DNA from: Gerris lacustris
Lineage: Eukaryota > Arthropoda > Insecta > Hemiptera > Gerridae
Assembly: GCA_951217055.1 (NCBI GenBank)
Contig: OX578286.1
Location: 8,038,033-8,102,032, forward strand
Reading direction: 5' to 3'
Length of the DNA stretch: 64,000 bases
A program made the translations under genes and the position numbers. Under the pieces are notes generated by a model. That model worked only from the letters and a program-made list of their open reading frames with translations. It did not search any database and had not been told where the DNA came from. This document shows positions 47,621-58,534 of this stretch, piece after piece (the stretch's first letter is position 1; each line of letters begins with the position of its first letter).

Positions 47621-48285
47621 GACGTTGGACAGGTTTGAGGTATGCATCTTAGAGAGATAAGAGGTATGCACCTTGGACAGGTATGAGTTATGTACCTTGG
47701 TCAAGTATGAGATGTGTAACTTGTACAGGTATGAGGTATGCACCTTGGGCAGGTATGAGGTATGCACCTTGGGCATGTATGAGGTTTGCACCTTAGACAA
47801 GTATGATATATGCACCATGGGCAGGTATGAGGTTTGAACCTTGGACAGGTATTAGTGTAACTTGTACAGGTATGAGGTATGCACCGTGGGCAGGTATGAG
47901 GTATGCACCTTGGGCAGGTATGAGGTATGCACCTTGGTCAGGTATGAGGTATGCACCTTGGGCAGGTATGAGGTTTGAACCTTGGACAGGTATTAGTGTA
48001 ACTTGTACAGGTATGAGGTATGCACCTTGGGCAGGTATGAGGTATGCACCTTGGGCAGGTATGAGGTTTGCACCTTGGATAGGTATGAGATGTGTAACTT
48101 TTACTGGTATGAGGTATGCACCTTGGGCAGATATGAGATATGCACCTTGGGCAGGTATGAGATATGCACCTTGGACAGGTATGAGATATGCACCTTGGAC
48201 AGGTATGAGATATGCACCTTGGACAGGTATGAGATATGCACCTTGGACAGGTATGAGATATGCACCTTGGACAGGTATGCAGTAA
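47621..48285 (+). repeat. 24-bp minisatellite GGTATGAGGTATGCACCTTGGGCA
   Basis: About 27 units of 24 bases, with variants such as GAGATATGCACCTTGGACAG (last seven units nearly identical) and GTGTAACTTGTACAGGTATG. All three frames stay open for long stretches because the period is a multiple of three. It lies in the intron right after exon 5. Confidence 0.95.
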
Positions 48286-48339
48286 GGACCTTTGTTTGAA
48301 ACGTTTCAAGTTGGGTTGTTCTTCGAACTAACATTCTAA

Positions 48340-48770
48340 TGGCTTTATGGGGTATCAAATTAGAAAACTTGCTGATGAGTAGATTACAAATATATGTATA
48401 CGCTTATTTTAATTTCTTTTTTATTCTTTATTGGCTTAATAAGTTAAAATATACCCCCCAATAATGCCCCCCTCCCAAACACCATTGGTTATAACGGCAA
48501 GTCCTAAAATTTTAAAATAATTCAAGCCCTTATAATAGAGCGATAAAAATTTCCCGAAGAAATATAATTTACCTTGTTGTCATTAATGATAAAAACAACA
48601 ACATTGTGACCCTCAGGGACCTATTAATATTTTGTTTGGTTTTTGAGGCCTTCCACCTAAATTGGTATATATATATGTTTGGTATCATATGAAGCAGGAT
48701 GAGGAAATAAAAAAAAAGTTATTTCATAATATAATAACGTATGCTTAATAATCTACGAACCCTAAAAGGG
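48340..48770 (-). repeat. D-like repeat fragment
   Basis: Contains GGGGTATCAAATTAGAAAAC, ATAAGTTAAAATATACCCCC and the end GTATGCTTAATAATCTACG-AACCCTAAAA, matching the D-like elements at 8.98 and 29.4 kb. Confidence 0.55.
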
Positions 48771-49588
48771 TCCTAGTGATTTTTCTTAATTATATTTGGT
48801 ATCGATTCTTGAAAATCCATTTTAATGATGAACTGTATAACACTTTAAAAGGAGATCTCGAAGCTGCTTTGTCTTTTGCAATCCCTGATGACTTTATATT
48901 TTCAAAGCCTATTGAATTATGAAATGTTTTAAGCCGTTGAACTAGAAGGGGAATTTTTCTTCATTTTAACCATAAGAATAGTTACTGAAATAGAAGTAGA
49001 ATTTCTAAAGGAACAATGTGACATTCCTACAGGAACAAAGTAACCGATCGAATTATTAGTAAGTAAGTAAGATAGAAACAACGCAGAACAAGCTTAAAAC
49101 GACATTGAAATCTGTTTCAAACAAACTTTCTTCACCTAATTGTTAAGTTTGCTACGATATATATCATCATCTTGAAGTTTACAGCGAGAATCAATATCTG
49201 TTTACTAAATCTGATATGAATAGTTAAAAGGGACTTGATTAACACCCAAAACATCTTATATTCCTAACGTAGAAATTCTCAGTACTGCAAATCGTGGTCA
49301 GAAAACCGCGTAAAACCATTAGAATTTCAGTTTGAAATACAACCCAACTTGAAATGTTTCAAAGCAAAGTTCATTAAAGTGTCAAAAAGTATAAAGAATT
49401 TATAGGATCAATATAGCTTTTACCTACTTTGTATAAGACTAGATTTCTTAATAGAAATGGAATGGCAAAAAATGTTAATATTTTGAACAATTAAAGTGTT
49501 TAAATTTTATGTTTTAAATTAAATTTATGAATACCATATATTTAATTTTTACAAGCGAAAACGTACATAATTGTTATGTAATAAAAAT
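48771..49588. other. Intron sequence, nothing recognised
   Basis: AT-rich; AACTTGAAATGTTTCAAAGC at 49347 is complementary to GAAACGTTTCAAGTTGGG at 48298, a short inverted similarity enclosing about 1 kb. Confidence 0.4.
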
Positions 49589-49591
49589 GTA

Positions 49592-49935
49592 TACAGGGTG
49601 TTCCTAAATATTACATACAGAATAATTCTCGGGGTAATTCTGTGGCTTATTTCATGACCAAAAATTCATATTAACATATTGGTTACCGATGTACGGGGTG
49701 TTAAGATTTTTTCTTTATAGCTCCAGCAGTTTTTGAGATATTTAGCTCAAATTCGGAATTTTGGTTACTCATGAAGGGCCAAATGGTTGTAAGAATTTTG
49801 AGAGAGATATTTTTTCAGGGTTTATGCCTTCTTTGGCTCCCGCTGACCTTCATTGCAGTGCACCGCTGGTAGATTTTAGAACCTCTTTTGGTCTCTTGTA
49901 GTTTTTTCGTATCTGAGATGTTATCGAGAAAAAAT
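49592..49935 (+). repeat. Mariner-like MITE end (ACAGGGTGTTCC)
   Basis: Starts TACAGGGTGTTCCTAAATAT, a common terminal sequence of arthropod Tc1/mariner-type MITEs, followed by GATGTACGGGGTGTTAAGA and AGCTCAAATTCGGAATTTTGG. The other end was not located, so this is probably a truncated copy. Confidence 0.45.
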
Positions 49936-50287
49936 ATTCAAATAAATGATTGTCCGTAATTCGCTAGATGAAATTAAAATATTTATCAGTTTTTGTAGCA
50001 ATTATTTATTACAATACAAATAAAATATATGTGTGAGACTCTCACGCATTAGAAGTTAAACTTAAGTTTGCTGCTCTTTGCATTTGTTGACGGTTTTATT
50101 ATTTCAGGATTATGATAAGGGGTGGTATTTAATTAAAAAAGTATAATATTTTCATAACATTTTAGCAAATAATGAAAAAAACAAGAAAAAAAAAAAAACA
50201 TGAAAACATCATTTATAGATATTATATTATTATAATGTCTATGTCTATAATATTACGCTTATATACCAATTCTGGGTATTGAAAAAT

Positions 50288-50362
50288 CATCTACCCTCGT
50301 GGTGCAATGGGTAGCACTTATGCCTGCTTCATCAGAGGTCGATGGATTGAGTCCTAGAAAAA
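50288..50362 (+). tRNA. tRNA-like sequence (degenerate)
   Basis: CTACCCTCGTGGTGCAATGG-GTAGC resembles a D-arm with A-box. TGCCTGCTTCATCAGAGGTC resembles an anticodon arm. GATGGATTGAGTCCTAG is a weakened B-box. Pairing is imperfect, so this is a pseudogene or SINE head. Confidence 0.4.
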
Positions 50363-50644
50363 GATTTTTTTACAGGTAAATCAACAGCCGACTTGTAAAA
50401 AATCTTTTACTTAGACGTGTCTCGAATCACAAACATTGTTACATGTAATTTCATTTCATCCATCCCAATTTATTATACGACACCTAAAGAATTTTTACTT
50501 AAAACAAAAACATAAATAATAACCATAACAAGGAAGCTACGTTGCAGTTGTTGAAAGTGACCTCCTCCAATCCTTTTATATACGTCCGCTCTTCTCATTG
50601 ATTTCCGTACTCTTTTGAACACAAAATGTCAATATTTTTACATT

Positions 50645-51130
50645 TTCATGTTTAGGCTGTGCTACGTAACTCGAAAAGCGTTACTAAAAAACGTTACCCG
50701 GTGTATCAAGGAGTTAGAAAGGTATAGGAGGTGTGCAAAGTCTGTCTCCAGCTGTTGGGCCTCCCTCCACCGCAAGTCATAGGGCCGAAGGAAGTCGAAA
50801 AGATTTATACGTGTGACAGGGAGTTAGGAAAGTACAGGAGGTTGCCATTAACTCTCAGCCCTCTCGGCCTTCATTAACTCTCAGCCCTCTCGGCCTTCCT
50901 AGTATGAAGGCATATTAACAATTCGTAGAAGGCGCGCCGGCGCCTTTGAATTCAGTCGTTTGTAATCAAGCCGCGGCAGTGCCGGTGTGGAGATAAGAAT
51001 AAAAATTATCTTCCATCTACTTTTATCAATTACTTGAATAAATTACCGATTTTATTTCACTCTATGCCGGTAGTTTACGCAGAGCGAAATCATGAAAATG
51101 TCTCTCTATCTTGCGGACGCGTATGCAAGA
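50645..51130 (+). repeat. Family H element, plus-strand copy
   Basis: Shares about 450 bases in opposite orientation with 29.53-29.99 kb: CCTTCCTAGTATGAAGGC, GGCGCCTTTGAATTCAGTCG, GTGTGGAGATAAGAATAAAA and GTATGCAAGAAG at the end. A 32-base segment (TTAACTCTCAGCCCTCTCGG) is tandemly doubled here. It ends about 145 bases before the final coding exon. Confidence 0.7.
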
Positions 51131-51275
51131 AGTATTTTTTATTTAGTCATGAATAAGCAATAATTACCCTCTTCTGAATGTACTCGTACAAGATATTTAG
51201 AAATATCCTGTATAAATAATTAAATATAAATCTTTAAACTAACTCTAAAATATCCAATATTAATTTTTGTTACAG

Positions 51276-51383
51276 GAACTTGCTCAAAAATTAAAAAAGC
51301 AAGAAGCTCAAGCCCAAGTTAATTCACATTCATCCAGATATCCAAGACAACGTAAATACCACGATTCCGCAGACTATCCGTAG
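51276..51383 (+). CDS. Unrecognised gene, terminal coding exon 6
   Basis: Acceptor TAATTTTTGTTACAG, then 35 codons and TAG. The frame reads ELAQKLKKQEAQAQVNSHSS followed by RYPRQRKYHDSADYP. The first half could be a short coiled coil; the tail is basic and tyrosine-rich. Phase 0 agrees with exon 5. The whole model gives about 257 residues with no signal peptide, membrane segment or enzyme motif, so an adaptor or nucleic-acid-associated role is possible but not shown. Confidence 0.8.
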   Translation, partial: ELAQKLKKQEAQAQVNSHSSRYPRQRKYHDSADYP

Positions 51384-52379
51384 ACAAAACAAAACAGAAA
51401 ACCTCGTTCCAATATTTCCAAAATCAACAATCAAGTACAAAATAAAACCAACAAAACAGATCAATGGTGGATAAAAGAACAGAAATATTAATTATTATTA
51501 ATATTATTCAATAATTATTAAGTACAAAAATACTACTAATGCTTTATATATATATTTAGGAGGAAGAAAATACATTTTTTAAAGACACTACTCTCCATAA
51601 CACATAACTTAACAAGTAATTTTATACAGTCCACAGTCTTCACTTTTTTAGTTAGAAAACAGTTTTCAGCTGATATAAGACAATAGTTAGACATATCTCT
51701 TTGTCTCAAGATGTTAAATGCAATTTATAACAACTGCGGTAAAAATACTACTAATTCTTTTAAATTTGGGAGGAAGAAAATACATTTTTTAAAGACTAAT
51801 CTCCATATTATAAGTTCCTCTAAGTAACTCTATATTCCATAGTGCTTTCATTGTTAGAAGACAGTTTTAAGCTGAAATAAAACAATAGTTAGACATATCT
51901 CTTTGTCATAAACTGCTTTAATGCAATTTATAACATCTAAAGGTAGTTTTTGACATTTATTACCAACTAACTCTCTTATACTAGTTTAAGACCATATTTA
52001 TTTCTTAGTTAGATGAGAGTTTTCAGCAGAAATAAGACAATTTTTAGACATATTTCTTTGTCTTAAGCTGTTTTAATGCAATTTATAACATCTAAAATTG
52101 GTTTTTGACATTTGTTACCATCTAACTGTTTTATACTAGTTTCAGGCATTATTGAATCAAAGTATTTTACCAAAAGTAGTAGATTTAAAATAGAATTTCG
52201 AACTATCTTCTTGTCTTTTGCTTGTTCACCAGTAACGAAAATTTAAGAATACTCTTGCAGGATTGAAACTATACAAACAAAGTTTTCAGCATATATTGTC
52301 TACATATGATATAATTCGTTACAATAAAGCAGTCTAAAGCTAATTTAAAGACATTACTCGAATGTATATTTGTCTTAAG

Positions 52380-52795
52380 CTTTCTAAATATCATTTATAA
52401 GCTCAAACTAGTTTCTTAATATCATTTATGAGCTTAAACTAGTTTCTTAATATCATTTATGAGCTTAATCTAGTTTCGTAATATCATTTATGGGCTTAAA
52501 CAAGTGTCTTAATATCATTTATGAGCCTAAACTAGTTTCTTAATATCATTTATGGGCTTAAACAAGTTTCTTAATATCATTTATGGGCCCAAACTTGTTT
52601 CTTAAAATCATTTATGAGCTTAAACTAGTTTCTTAATATCATTTATGAGCTTAAACTAGTTTCTTAATATAATTTATGAGCTTAAACTTGTTACTTAATA
52701 TCATTTATGAGCTTAAACTAGTCTCTTAATATCATTTATGAGCTTAAACTAGTCTCTTAATATCATTTATGAGCTTAAACTAGCTTCTTTTTTAC
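52380..52795 (+). repeat. 31-bp minisatellite in the 3' UTR
   Basis: About 13 units of TTCTTAATATCATTTATGAGCTTAAACTAG type with a 31-base period (for example 52411 and 52442). AGCTTAAACTAGTT contains an internal dyad, so the transcript could form repeated small hairpins. Confidence 0.9.
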
Positions 52796-53409
52796 CAGTC
52801 ACAATATAATTTGTAACAATCCAACTGTTTACAGATTTAAGACATAATACAAACTTATTTACTTGTTTTAAAAGCATGTGCAGCTTCATAAATATATGCT
52901 TATTTTGTCATCAACCATATATGGTTTGACATTGTGCTGAAACTTTCTTGAGTTTATAAGCTTTTATAAGTTATACTTGAATTATCTTTTCAACTGGTTT
53001 CAAACTGTTTTATATACCTATCAAAATGGCTTCAAACTACCATAAGCCATAAACTAATTAGACATACATTTATAACAATGTATAAGTAATTTCTTGTTTA
53101 ATTATTTGTTATGCAGAATGTATTGAGACAAATTATATTAATAGTTATGTTGTTACAAATGAAAATGTATGTAGTAGCCTCTTTAAATTGCTTAAGGCAA
53201 TTTATTTTCATGTTTCAAGCAAATATTTCTATAATTTAACTTATTAGAAATGAAATCAAAAGTCAAATATATTTTTATAAAAATTGTTAGTTCAAACTAT
53301 TTAAGTACTTAATAAAAAATGGTGCCCTATTATCAAATCTGTTATATTTATGATTGAAAATGTACTTTAATAATTTTTAAATATTATTTATTTTAAATGT
53401 ATGTCTGTT

Positions 53410-53415
53410 AATAAA
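53410..53415 (+). terminator. Poly(A) signal AATAAA
   Basis: AATAAA about 2.0 kb after the stop codon with GT-rich sequence downstream; a second AATAAA is at 53311. These are the only well-placed signals before the next repeat element. Confidence 0.45.
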
Positions 53416-53671
53416 ATGTTTGTCTCGGTAAAGGTATCTTTATTACTAAAATTAAAACTGAATGAATTAAAACATAAGTTCATTTTAAGAGAGGCAGAAA
53501 AAATTGTAAATCTGAACACTGAAATCGATCAAAATGGAGTAATCCAAAATAGCAACGAACAGCAGTGAAGTATTCTAATTTTAATAATGTCTTTAAATTT
53601 CCTGAAACCCTCAACTTAGGAAATGACCCTGTATAGCTTCATTGCATGTACGAAGATACATTATAAAATAC

Positions 53672-54352
53672 GTGTGGTGTCGCGGGACACCCGGTAGGAA
53701 TGAAGTTCCTTACGCTTTTCATTAAATATAAATTATAAAATCACAGTTCCAAAATTAGTATACAATACTAACTACTTATACATGGTGGAGTTAGAAAAGA
53801 GACAAAATTAAAAGTAAACTATTTGTACTACTGCAGTTAAGGCTAAAAATGTTAAATTATCATTATTATTATAGATAGAACTGACGTACAAAGGTGCTTT
53901 GCGAAACATGACACAGATGTATGTTCAATTGTAATAGAGGATTTCACTGTTTATATAAAAAAATCTTTTTAACCAGGTAATTAAATTATGATAGAAAAAT
54001 AGATAATTGATACTTTTAAATTTAAATGATGTAAAGAAAATATTATAGCGTATGTTAACTTATGTTTTTTAAAAAAACAATAAATGTTGTTTATAGGCTT
54101 GAAAATGACCGGTAAGGTCGAAACGTCGCCAACACCTTAACCAATGTGAAATACTTTTCTTTACCCTAACAAGGATCCACCTACCTACTTGATGAATATA
54201 TATAAAAGGGTACACTTAAGATAAATTATATATATAATAAAAAATATAAATCAGTAACTCACAAAAACATCTTCTTGTATCAGGTTGAAATTTTACCTGC
54301 CTGTTTCAATTGTACTATAGGTGATGTATACAAAGTTTAATAAAATCGTTAC
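53672..54352 (+). repeat. Family A element, left part, truncated by a LINE fragment
   Basis: GTGTGGTGTCGCGGGACACC, GGCTAAAAATG region, then ATCAGGTTGAAATTTTACC and TTTAATAAAATCGTTACC. The sequence breaks off at about 54352, where a LINE-like sequence begins; the right end is not found afterwards. A motif TGACCGGTAAGGTCGAAACG (54108) is inserted in the middle. Confidence 0.7.
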
Positions 54353-54379
54353 CTATATTCCGGAGTCAAAACGTTAGCC

Positions 54380-54830
54380 GGAATACAAAAGCCTTAGTGT
54401 GTGGTGACCTATGCCTCAGAGACATGGACCTTGGTATCTGCCGATGAAGAACTTCTAAGAAGGTGGGAGAGGAAGGTCCTCAGACAAATATTTGGAGCAG
54501 TTTACATAGATAAACAATGGAGAATAAGAACAAACCAAGTGCTCACACAGCTGTATGGAAGGCTGGATATCATATCAGAGATAAAAGCAGGAAGAGTAAG
54601 GAGGCTGGGCCACATTCAAAGAATTCCCGTGGAGAGAGTTCCGAGAAAGCTGCTCGACGGAAAACCAGGAGGCAGGAGGGGTCGACCAAGGAAGAGATGG
54701 AAAGAAGGTGTATAGGAGGACCTAAAAACTCTAGGAGTCCGTGGTTGGCGCCGTCAGGCGCAGGTTAGAGATGCTTGGAGAGGAGTCGTTTCACGGGCTG
54801 TAGCGCCATGGAGTATGTAGAATGTATACT
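54380..54830 (+). pseudogene. LINE C-terminal relic with stop codons
   Basis: The frame from 54401 reads TYASETWTLVSADEELLRRW, ERKVLRQIFGAVYID and, further on, RLGHIQRIPVERVPRKLL and GGRRGRPRKRWKEGV. This is the C-terminal region following the RT domain in many arthropod non-LTR elements (Y(A/G)SETW, RW.GH, GRPRKRW motifs). A TAG interrupts it at about 54713. The frame continues as EDLKTLGVRGWRRQ and RDAWRGVVSRAVAPW, then ends. The RT core is absent. Confidence 0.8.
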
Positions 54831-54876
54831 TGTATAGTTTAGGCTCAAAAGCTGTACAGGCAACAGACAGACATTT

Positions 54877-54914
54877 AAATACTCTGCCAATTAATGTGGC
54901 ACATAGCTTCCTCG
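54877..54914 (+). repeat. Family C head fragment
   Basis: CTCTGCCAATTAATGTGGCACATAG and CTTCCTCGC, identical in type to the starts of the C copies at 2.98 and 30.7 kb, here followed by unrelated sequence. Confidence 0.55.
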
Positions 54915-55715
54915 CAAAGAAAAGACCGCAAATTAAGAAAAATACCTCGATAAACATAATCAAAAAGTTGGAACGGCGCGGCACTGTTCCAGTAAATATT
55001 TAATAAAGTTGAAGAAATTTAAACATTTGTTGGAGAAACAAAGCCTCCAACAAGCACCAAAAGTTAGCGCACATATAATTAATTTAATAAACAAATATAA
55101 AACTGCAACCAAATCGTAGAAACCACAGTATAAACAGTTTTGTTTTTTTTATTTTACCCCCCTCAAAACAAAAAATAACACAAAATAGAATATAACAAAA
55201 ATTAATCTACTATGCAAGAGCTTTTCAACGATATACATCATATTATAAAAGATTAACTTTAACATTTGTACCCCTGTACTCTGAGGTACCAAAATTATAT
55301 ATTTAAAAAACAAACAATACAAAAGGGCATTCATTTAACAAATAAATACATATAAATAAAAAACCTAATATCAAAAACGTATTTAAACCCTTTAACCTAC
55401 AACAAAAATATGAATCGGTACAAAAGTATATGTACAAAATTTTTAAAAAATCAACAAATAAAATAGCTTTAATGTACATGGCTTTAAAATGATATACGAG
55501 ACAATATTAAAAACAAAAAAAAGTGGTCACGTGACACGGCGCACGGAAAAAAGTTTACTCTCATGTTCTCAGCAAGTAGGATAAACTAATGAAATAAAAT
55601 ATACTCAATTTAAAAAGCATTAGTGTGAGATTCAATCGCCGCAATCAGAAATAAAATCGGCAAACTATTATAGAAACTATGGCCATTCAAAGACAAAAAT
55701 GGAAAAAAATAAAAC
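54915..55715. other. AT-rich intergenic sequence
   Basis: No supported gene; long A-rich stretches. Confidence 0.45.
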
Positions 55716-55925
55716 CAAAAAATAACAAAATGATCACCATCTAGGGTACAACCGATGATGATACGACAAAAACTCATAGGACTAAAGTTGTATATCTTTT
55801 AAAATCAGTTAACACTTGTGCTATCCATTTTCTAATATGACTTACCGTTTAGCCGCAATAAGCCCCCGAACCAGCTTAAAAATCAAGTCACCCATTTTCT
55901 TTTTTTTAAGGGGGGGGGAGGAGGG
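55716..55925 (-). repeat. Family F 3' part, inverted
   Basis: The reverse complement contains TTGCGGCTAAACGGTAAGTC, ATCTACAACTTTAGTCCTA-type and ATGATCA-type segments of F. A G-run follows at 55911. Confidence 0.55.
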
Positions 55926-56139
55926 GGAAAAGTGAACTTTGTATCATTATTTTGGTGCACAAAATGGACGTTGCGCGTCGAATGGCGCAAACCACAAGTC
56001 TCTAGCTTTTCTGGAAGTGGGTAAACATTAATGTCAGTCAGTGAGTCAGTTAGCCATGCGGCTTTATAATATAACACATATTTATTTAGCACGATTTAAA
56101 GTGCACAGAAGGTTGAAATTAGGCAGGTGTTATCTGCAG

Positions 56140-56552
56140 ACTACTTTCGCCAAACCATAAAAATTTCATAAAATCAGATGATTACTCTTAAAGATATGGC
56201 TGTAAATAAATGTATGTTTGTGAGCATGTGCATGACAAACAAATAAGCGCAGAAGGTTGAAACTTATATGGGACCAACAATGGGCAAATTATGACCTACC
56301 ATCCATATTTCATTAAAATTGGACGTGTAGTTTTTAAGATATGGTGGTTCGCAAATATTGAACGACAGACCGACAGACCGACAGACCGACAGACCGACAG
56401 ACCGACAGACAGACACGGAACCAAAAATGTTCCCTGATGTCTGAAACGGATTTCTGTCTTGGAATTTTTGAAATCGGAGACCTAAAATTTTTTCGTTCTT
56501 CAGAACGATCACATAGTTTCCGTTACCTTCGGTAAGCTCGGAAGCAAAATTA
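56140..56552 (+). repeat. Family C element with 8-bp microsatellite
   Basis: CAGACTACTTTCGCCAAACC, TATATGGGACCAACAATGGG, a run of GACAGACC units (56367-56412), ACGGAACCAAAAATGTTCC and the end TCGGTAAGCTCGGAAGC. The GACAGACC run is longer than in other copies. Confidence 0.7.
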
Positions 56553-57930
56553 AAAAAACAACACTTTTTTGGACTCTGGGGACCTCACAATTCATCAAAA
56601 TCTCAACATGCAATTTTCGCGCCATCACAGTACTTTCTCTTAATATGAAAAAGTAAAAATTAGAACACTATAACAGTCAAACATTTGATGATTGATACAC
56701 CAGAATTAAATGAAATCAAAGTGAAAATGAAAACGAAGCTCGGAGAAAAATTAACCATTTGAAAATAGAAAATTCCAAAACAATATAAATCACGGGTTGT
56801 ATCAGTATCATCCTTATAAAAGAGAAAGGTTTTGTCCTCTGACAACAAACACGAAGAGAAAGAGGAACCTTTATAACTTGATGTCAAACTGAGGAGAAAA
56901 AAAAAATCAATTTCCAATTTTCTTTCAAATGATTTATGGTTCTGCAGACTTCAGAATCCTCTAAAGGGCCACTCTGACTTAATTTTCTCTTCAAAATTTC
57001 CCCGATATCATTTACCCCCCTATTTCCAAAAATTATTTCAATTTCCTAAAATGTTTATTGGCTGATTATAAGAAGTGAAGTAGAACAGAGACTTTCTTTA
57101 AAATTATAAAGGTTTTGATTACATAATCCTTTTAGTGATATATAATCAATGACTCATTGTTTTCAATCAGGTTACGAAGGTAGCTTTACTCAAGTTGATC
57201 ATGGAAAGTTATGCAATTGAAATTGCTCTGTTAAAGCAATTTAAGGGAAAAATGAAAATCAATGAGCATAATTGCTGAAAATAATGACCATAAGTGGTTT
57301 AGGGCTCTTTGAACTTTTTTTTCTTTGTAAAATATATGTGTCGACTAAAATTCTCTAAATAATATAACCTAGAGGTAAGAGAGCAGACAAGACAAATACT
57401 AATTTTCTCCATTTCATGGAAAAACATTGAATCATGGATATGTTTTTGTGCATTGAATCCACATATGGACATTTCAATGTTTTTCCATGTAGTGGAGAAA
57501 ACCCGTATACATTTGTCTAATTCATATAGTGGATGCATCTTAAGCTGTCAAATTATGAAACATTAATCCATTGTAATTACCATTTGGTCCGCTAGGAGCT
57601 CTGATATCATTTTATATAAAATTTAGAAAGTATACAAGGTGTTGAAGTAAACTTGAGCACTTCTATCGACGAAATATAGTACTACAATGAATGCAAGTGA
57701 AAACCAATCTATCTCCTATTCTATTCTAACTTCCTGGAACGATTCTTAAAAGCGCCGCATTTTTCATGTCGTTTTTAAATTAAATTCACAAATGTTTATA
57801 CTATAAATTGACAAAAACATATAAAAACAAAGAAAACGTTTTTTATAAAATCTTATAGTAAGAAAAAAGAATGAAAATTAAATGTGCAATTTGTGCAACA
57901 CTGATTTTTTTTTAAAGAAAAATAATAATC
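56553..57930. other. Intergenic sequence, no supported gene
   Basis: Small frames at 56660-56917 and 57299-57538 on the minus strand lack recognisable features. GATTGAATCATGG/ACATTTCAATG-type inverted similarity at 57415-57500 is weak. Confidence 0.4.
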
Positions 57931-57978
57931 TCCAGGCCACCATAAGAAGTGAGTCGCCGATTGATAAAGTTTTCTTAC

Positions 57979-58080
57979 CTTATGGAATCGCTTATTTATG
58001 CCTTGTCCACCGATGAATTGGGTATATGGCAACTGGGCACTGGGCCATTTCTTTTTTATTGACATGCCAAACATGCCCTT
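57979..58080 (-). CDS. Exon-like 34-codon block, inverted copy
   Basis: Minus-strand copy of the block at 58346-58447, with acceptor CTATTCAAGCAG and donor AAG|GTAAGA. It differs at two positions: the first codon AAG (K) instead of GAG (E), and a silent AGT/AGC. The acceptor region has diverged more than the coding part, which would suggest constraint or conversion acting on the exon. Whether it is spliced into any transcript is unknown. Confidence 0.5.
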
Positions 58081-58345
58081 CTGCTTGAATAGAAATAGAT
58101 ATAGTTTTGATTTTCACAGGATCGTTTAATTAAATTATTTAGAAAGCAGTGGTACAGGTGGCCACCGATACGAGTGGGCCGTTTACTTTTCAACGTCCCC
58201 GCAGAGCGACATGTTTGGGGCGGGTGGACACCCCAAACGGCCCACTCTTATCGGTGGCCACGTGTACCACTGTTTTTTAAATAATTTAATTAAACGATCC
58301 TGTGAAAATCAAAACTTTATCTATATCTTTTCAATGTTCCCGCAG

Positions 58346-58447
58346 GAGGGCATGTTTGGCATGTCAATAAAAAAGAAATGGCCCAGCGCCCAGTTGCCAT
58401 ATACCCAATTCATCGGTGGACAAGGCATAAATAAGCGATTCCATAAG
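58346..58447 (+). CDS. Exon-like 34-codon block
   Basis: A phase-0 exon with pyrimidine-rich acceptor TTTTCAATGTTCCCGCAG and donor AAG|GTAAGA. It reads EGMFGMSIKKKWPSAQLPYT, then QFIGGQGINKRFHK. GC content and codon use differ from the AT-rich flanks, as for the real exons of the gene to the left. It is not in any transposon family I know. It may be an internal exon of another gene, or a gene fragment captured by an inverted-repeat element. No neighbouring exon was identified. Confidence 0.55.
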
Positions 58448-58534
58448 GTAAGAAAACTTTATCAATCAGCGACTCACTTCTTATGGTGGCCTGGGGACTA
58501 TAAGTTGGCTCTACTATTTAAATATTAAATCTTA

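Larger units (their letters stand above)
51384..53420 (+). other. Likely 3' UTR with tandem repeats and poly(A) signals
   Basis: The stretch after the stop codon has no transposon-family match until 53.67 kb, unlike most intron DNA here. It contains three diverged tandem units of roughly 200 bases around AATAGTTAGACATATCTCTTTGTC (51690, 51888, 52040), then a 31-base minisatellite. AATAAA occurs at 53311-53316 and 53410-53415, the latter followed by GT-rich sequence (TGTTTGTCTCGGT), a plausible cleavage region. Confidence 0.55.
57932..58496. repeat. Palindrome carrying an inverted pair of exons
   Basis: Left arm about 57932-58146, right arm about 58274-58496, more than 90 percent identical by eye, starting CCAGGCCACCATAAGAAGTG and ending with its inverse. 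The centre (58147-58273) is itself an inverted repeat, CAGTGGTACAGGTGGCCACC with inverse CGGTGGCCACGTGTACCACTG. The CAG/CTG termini resemble hAT ends, but no 8-bp duplication is visible. Confidence 0.8.

Noticed and set aside
47803..48358. Repetitive frames such as MRYAPWAG and YEVCTLGR
   Set aside because: They are the three readings of a 24-base intronic minisatellite.
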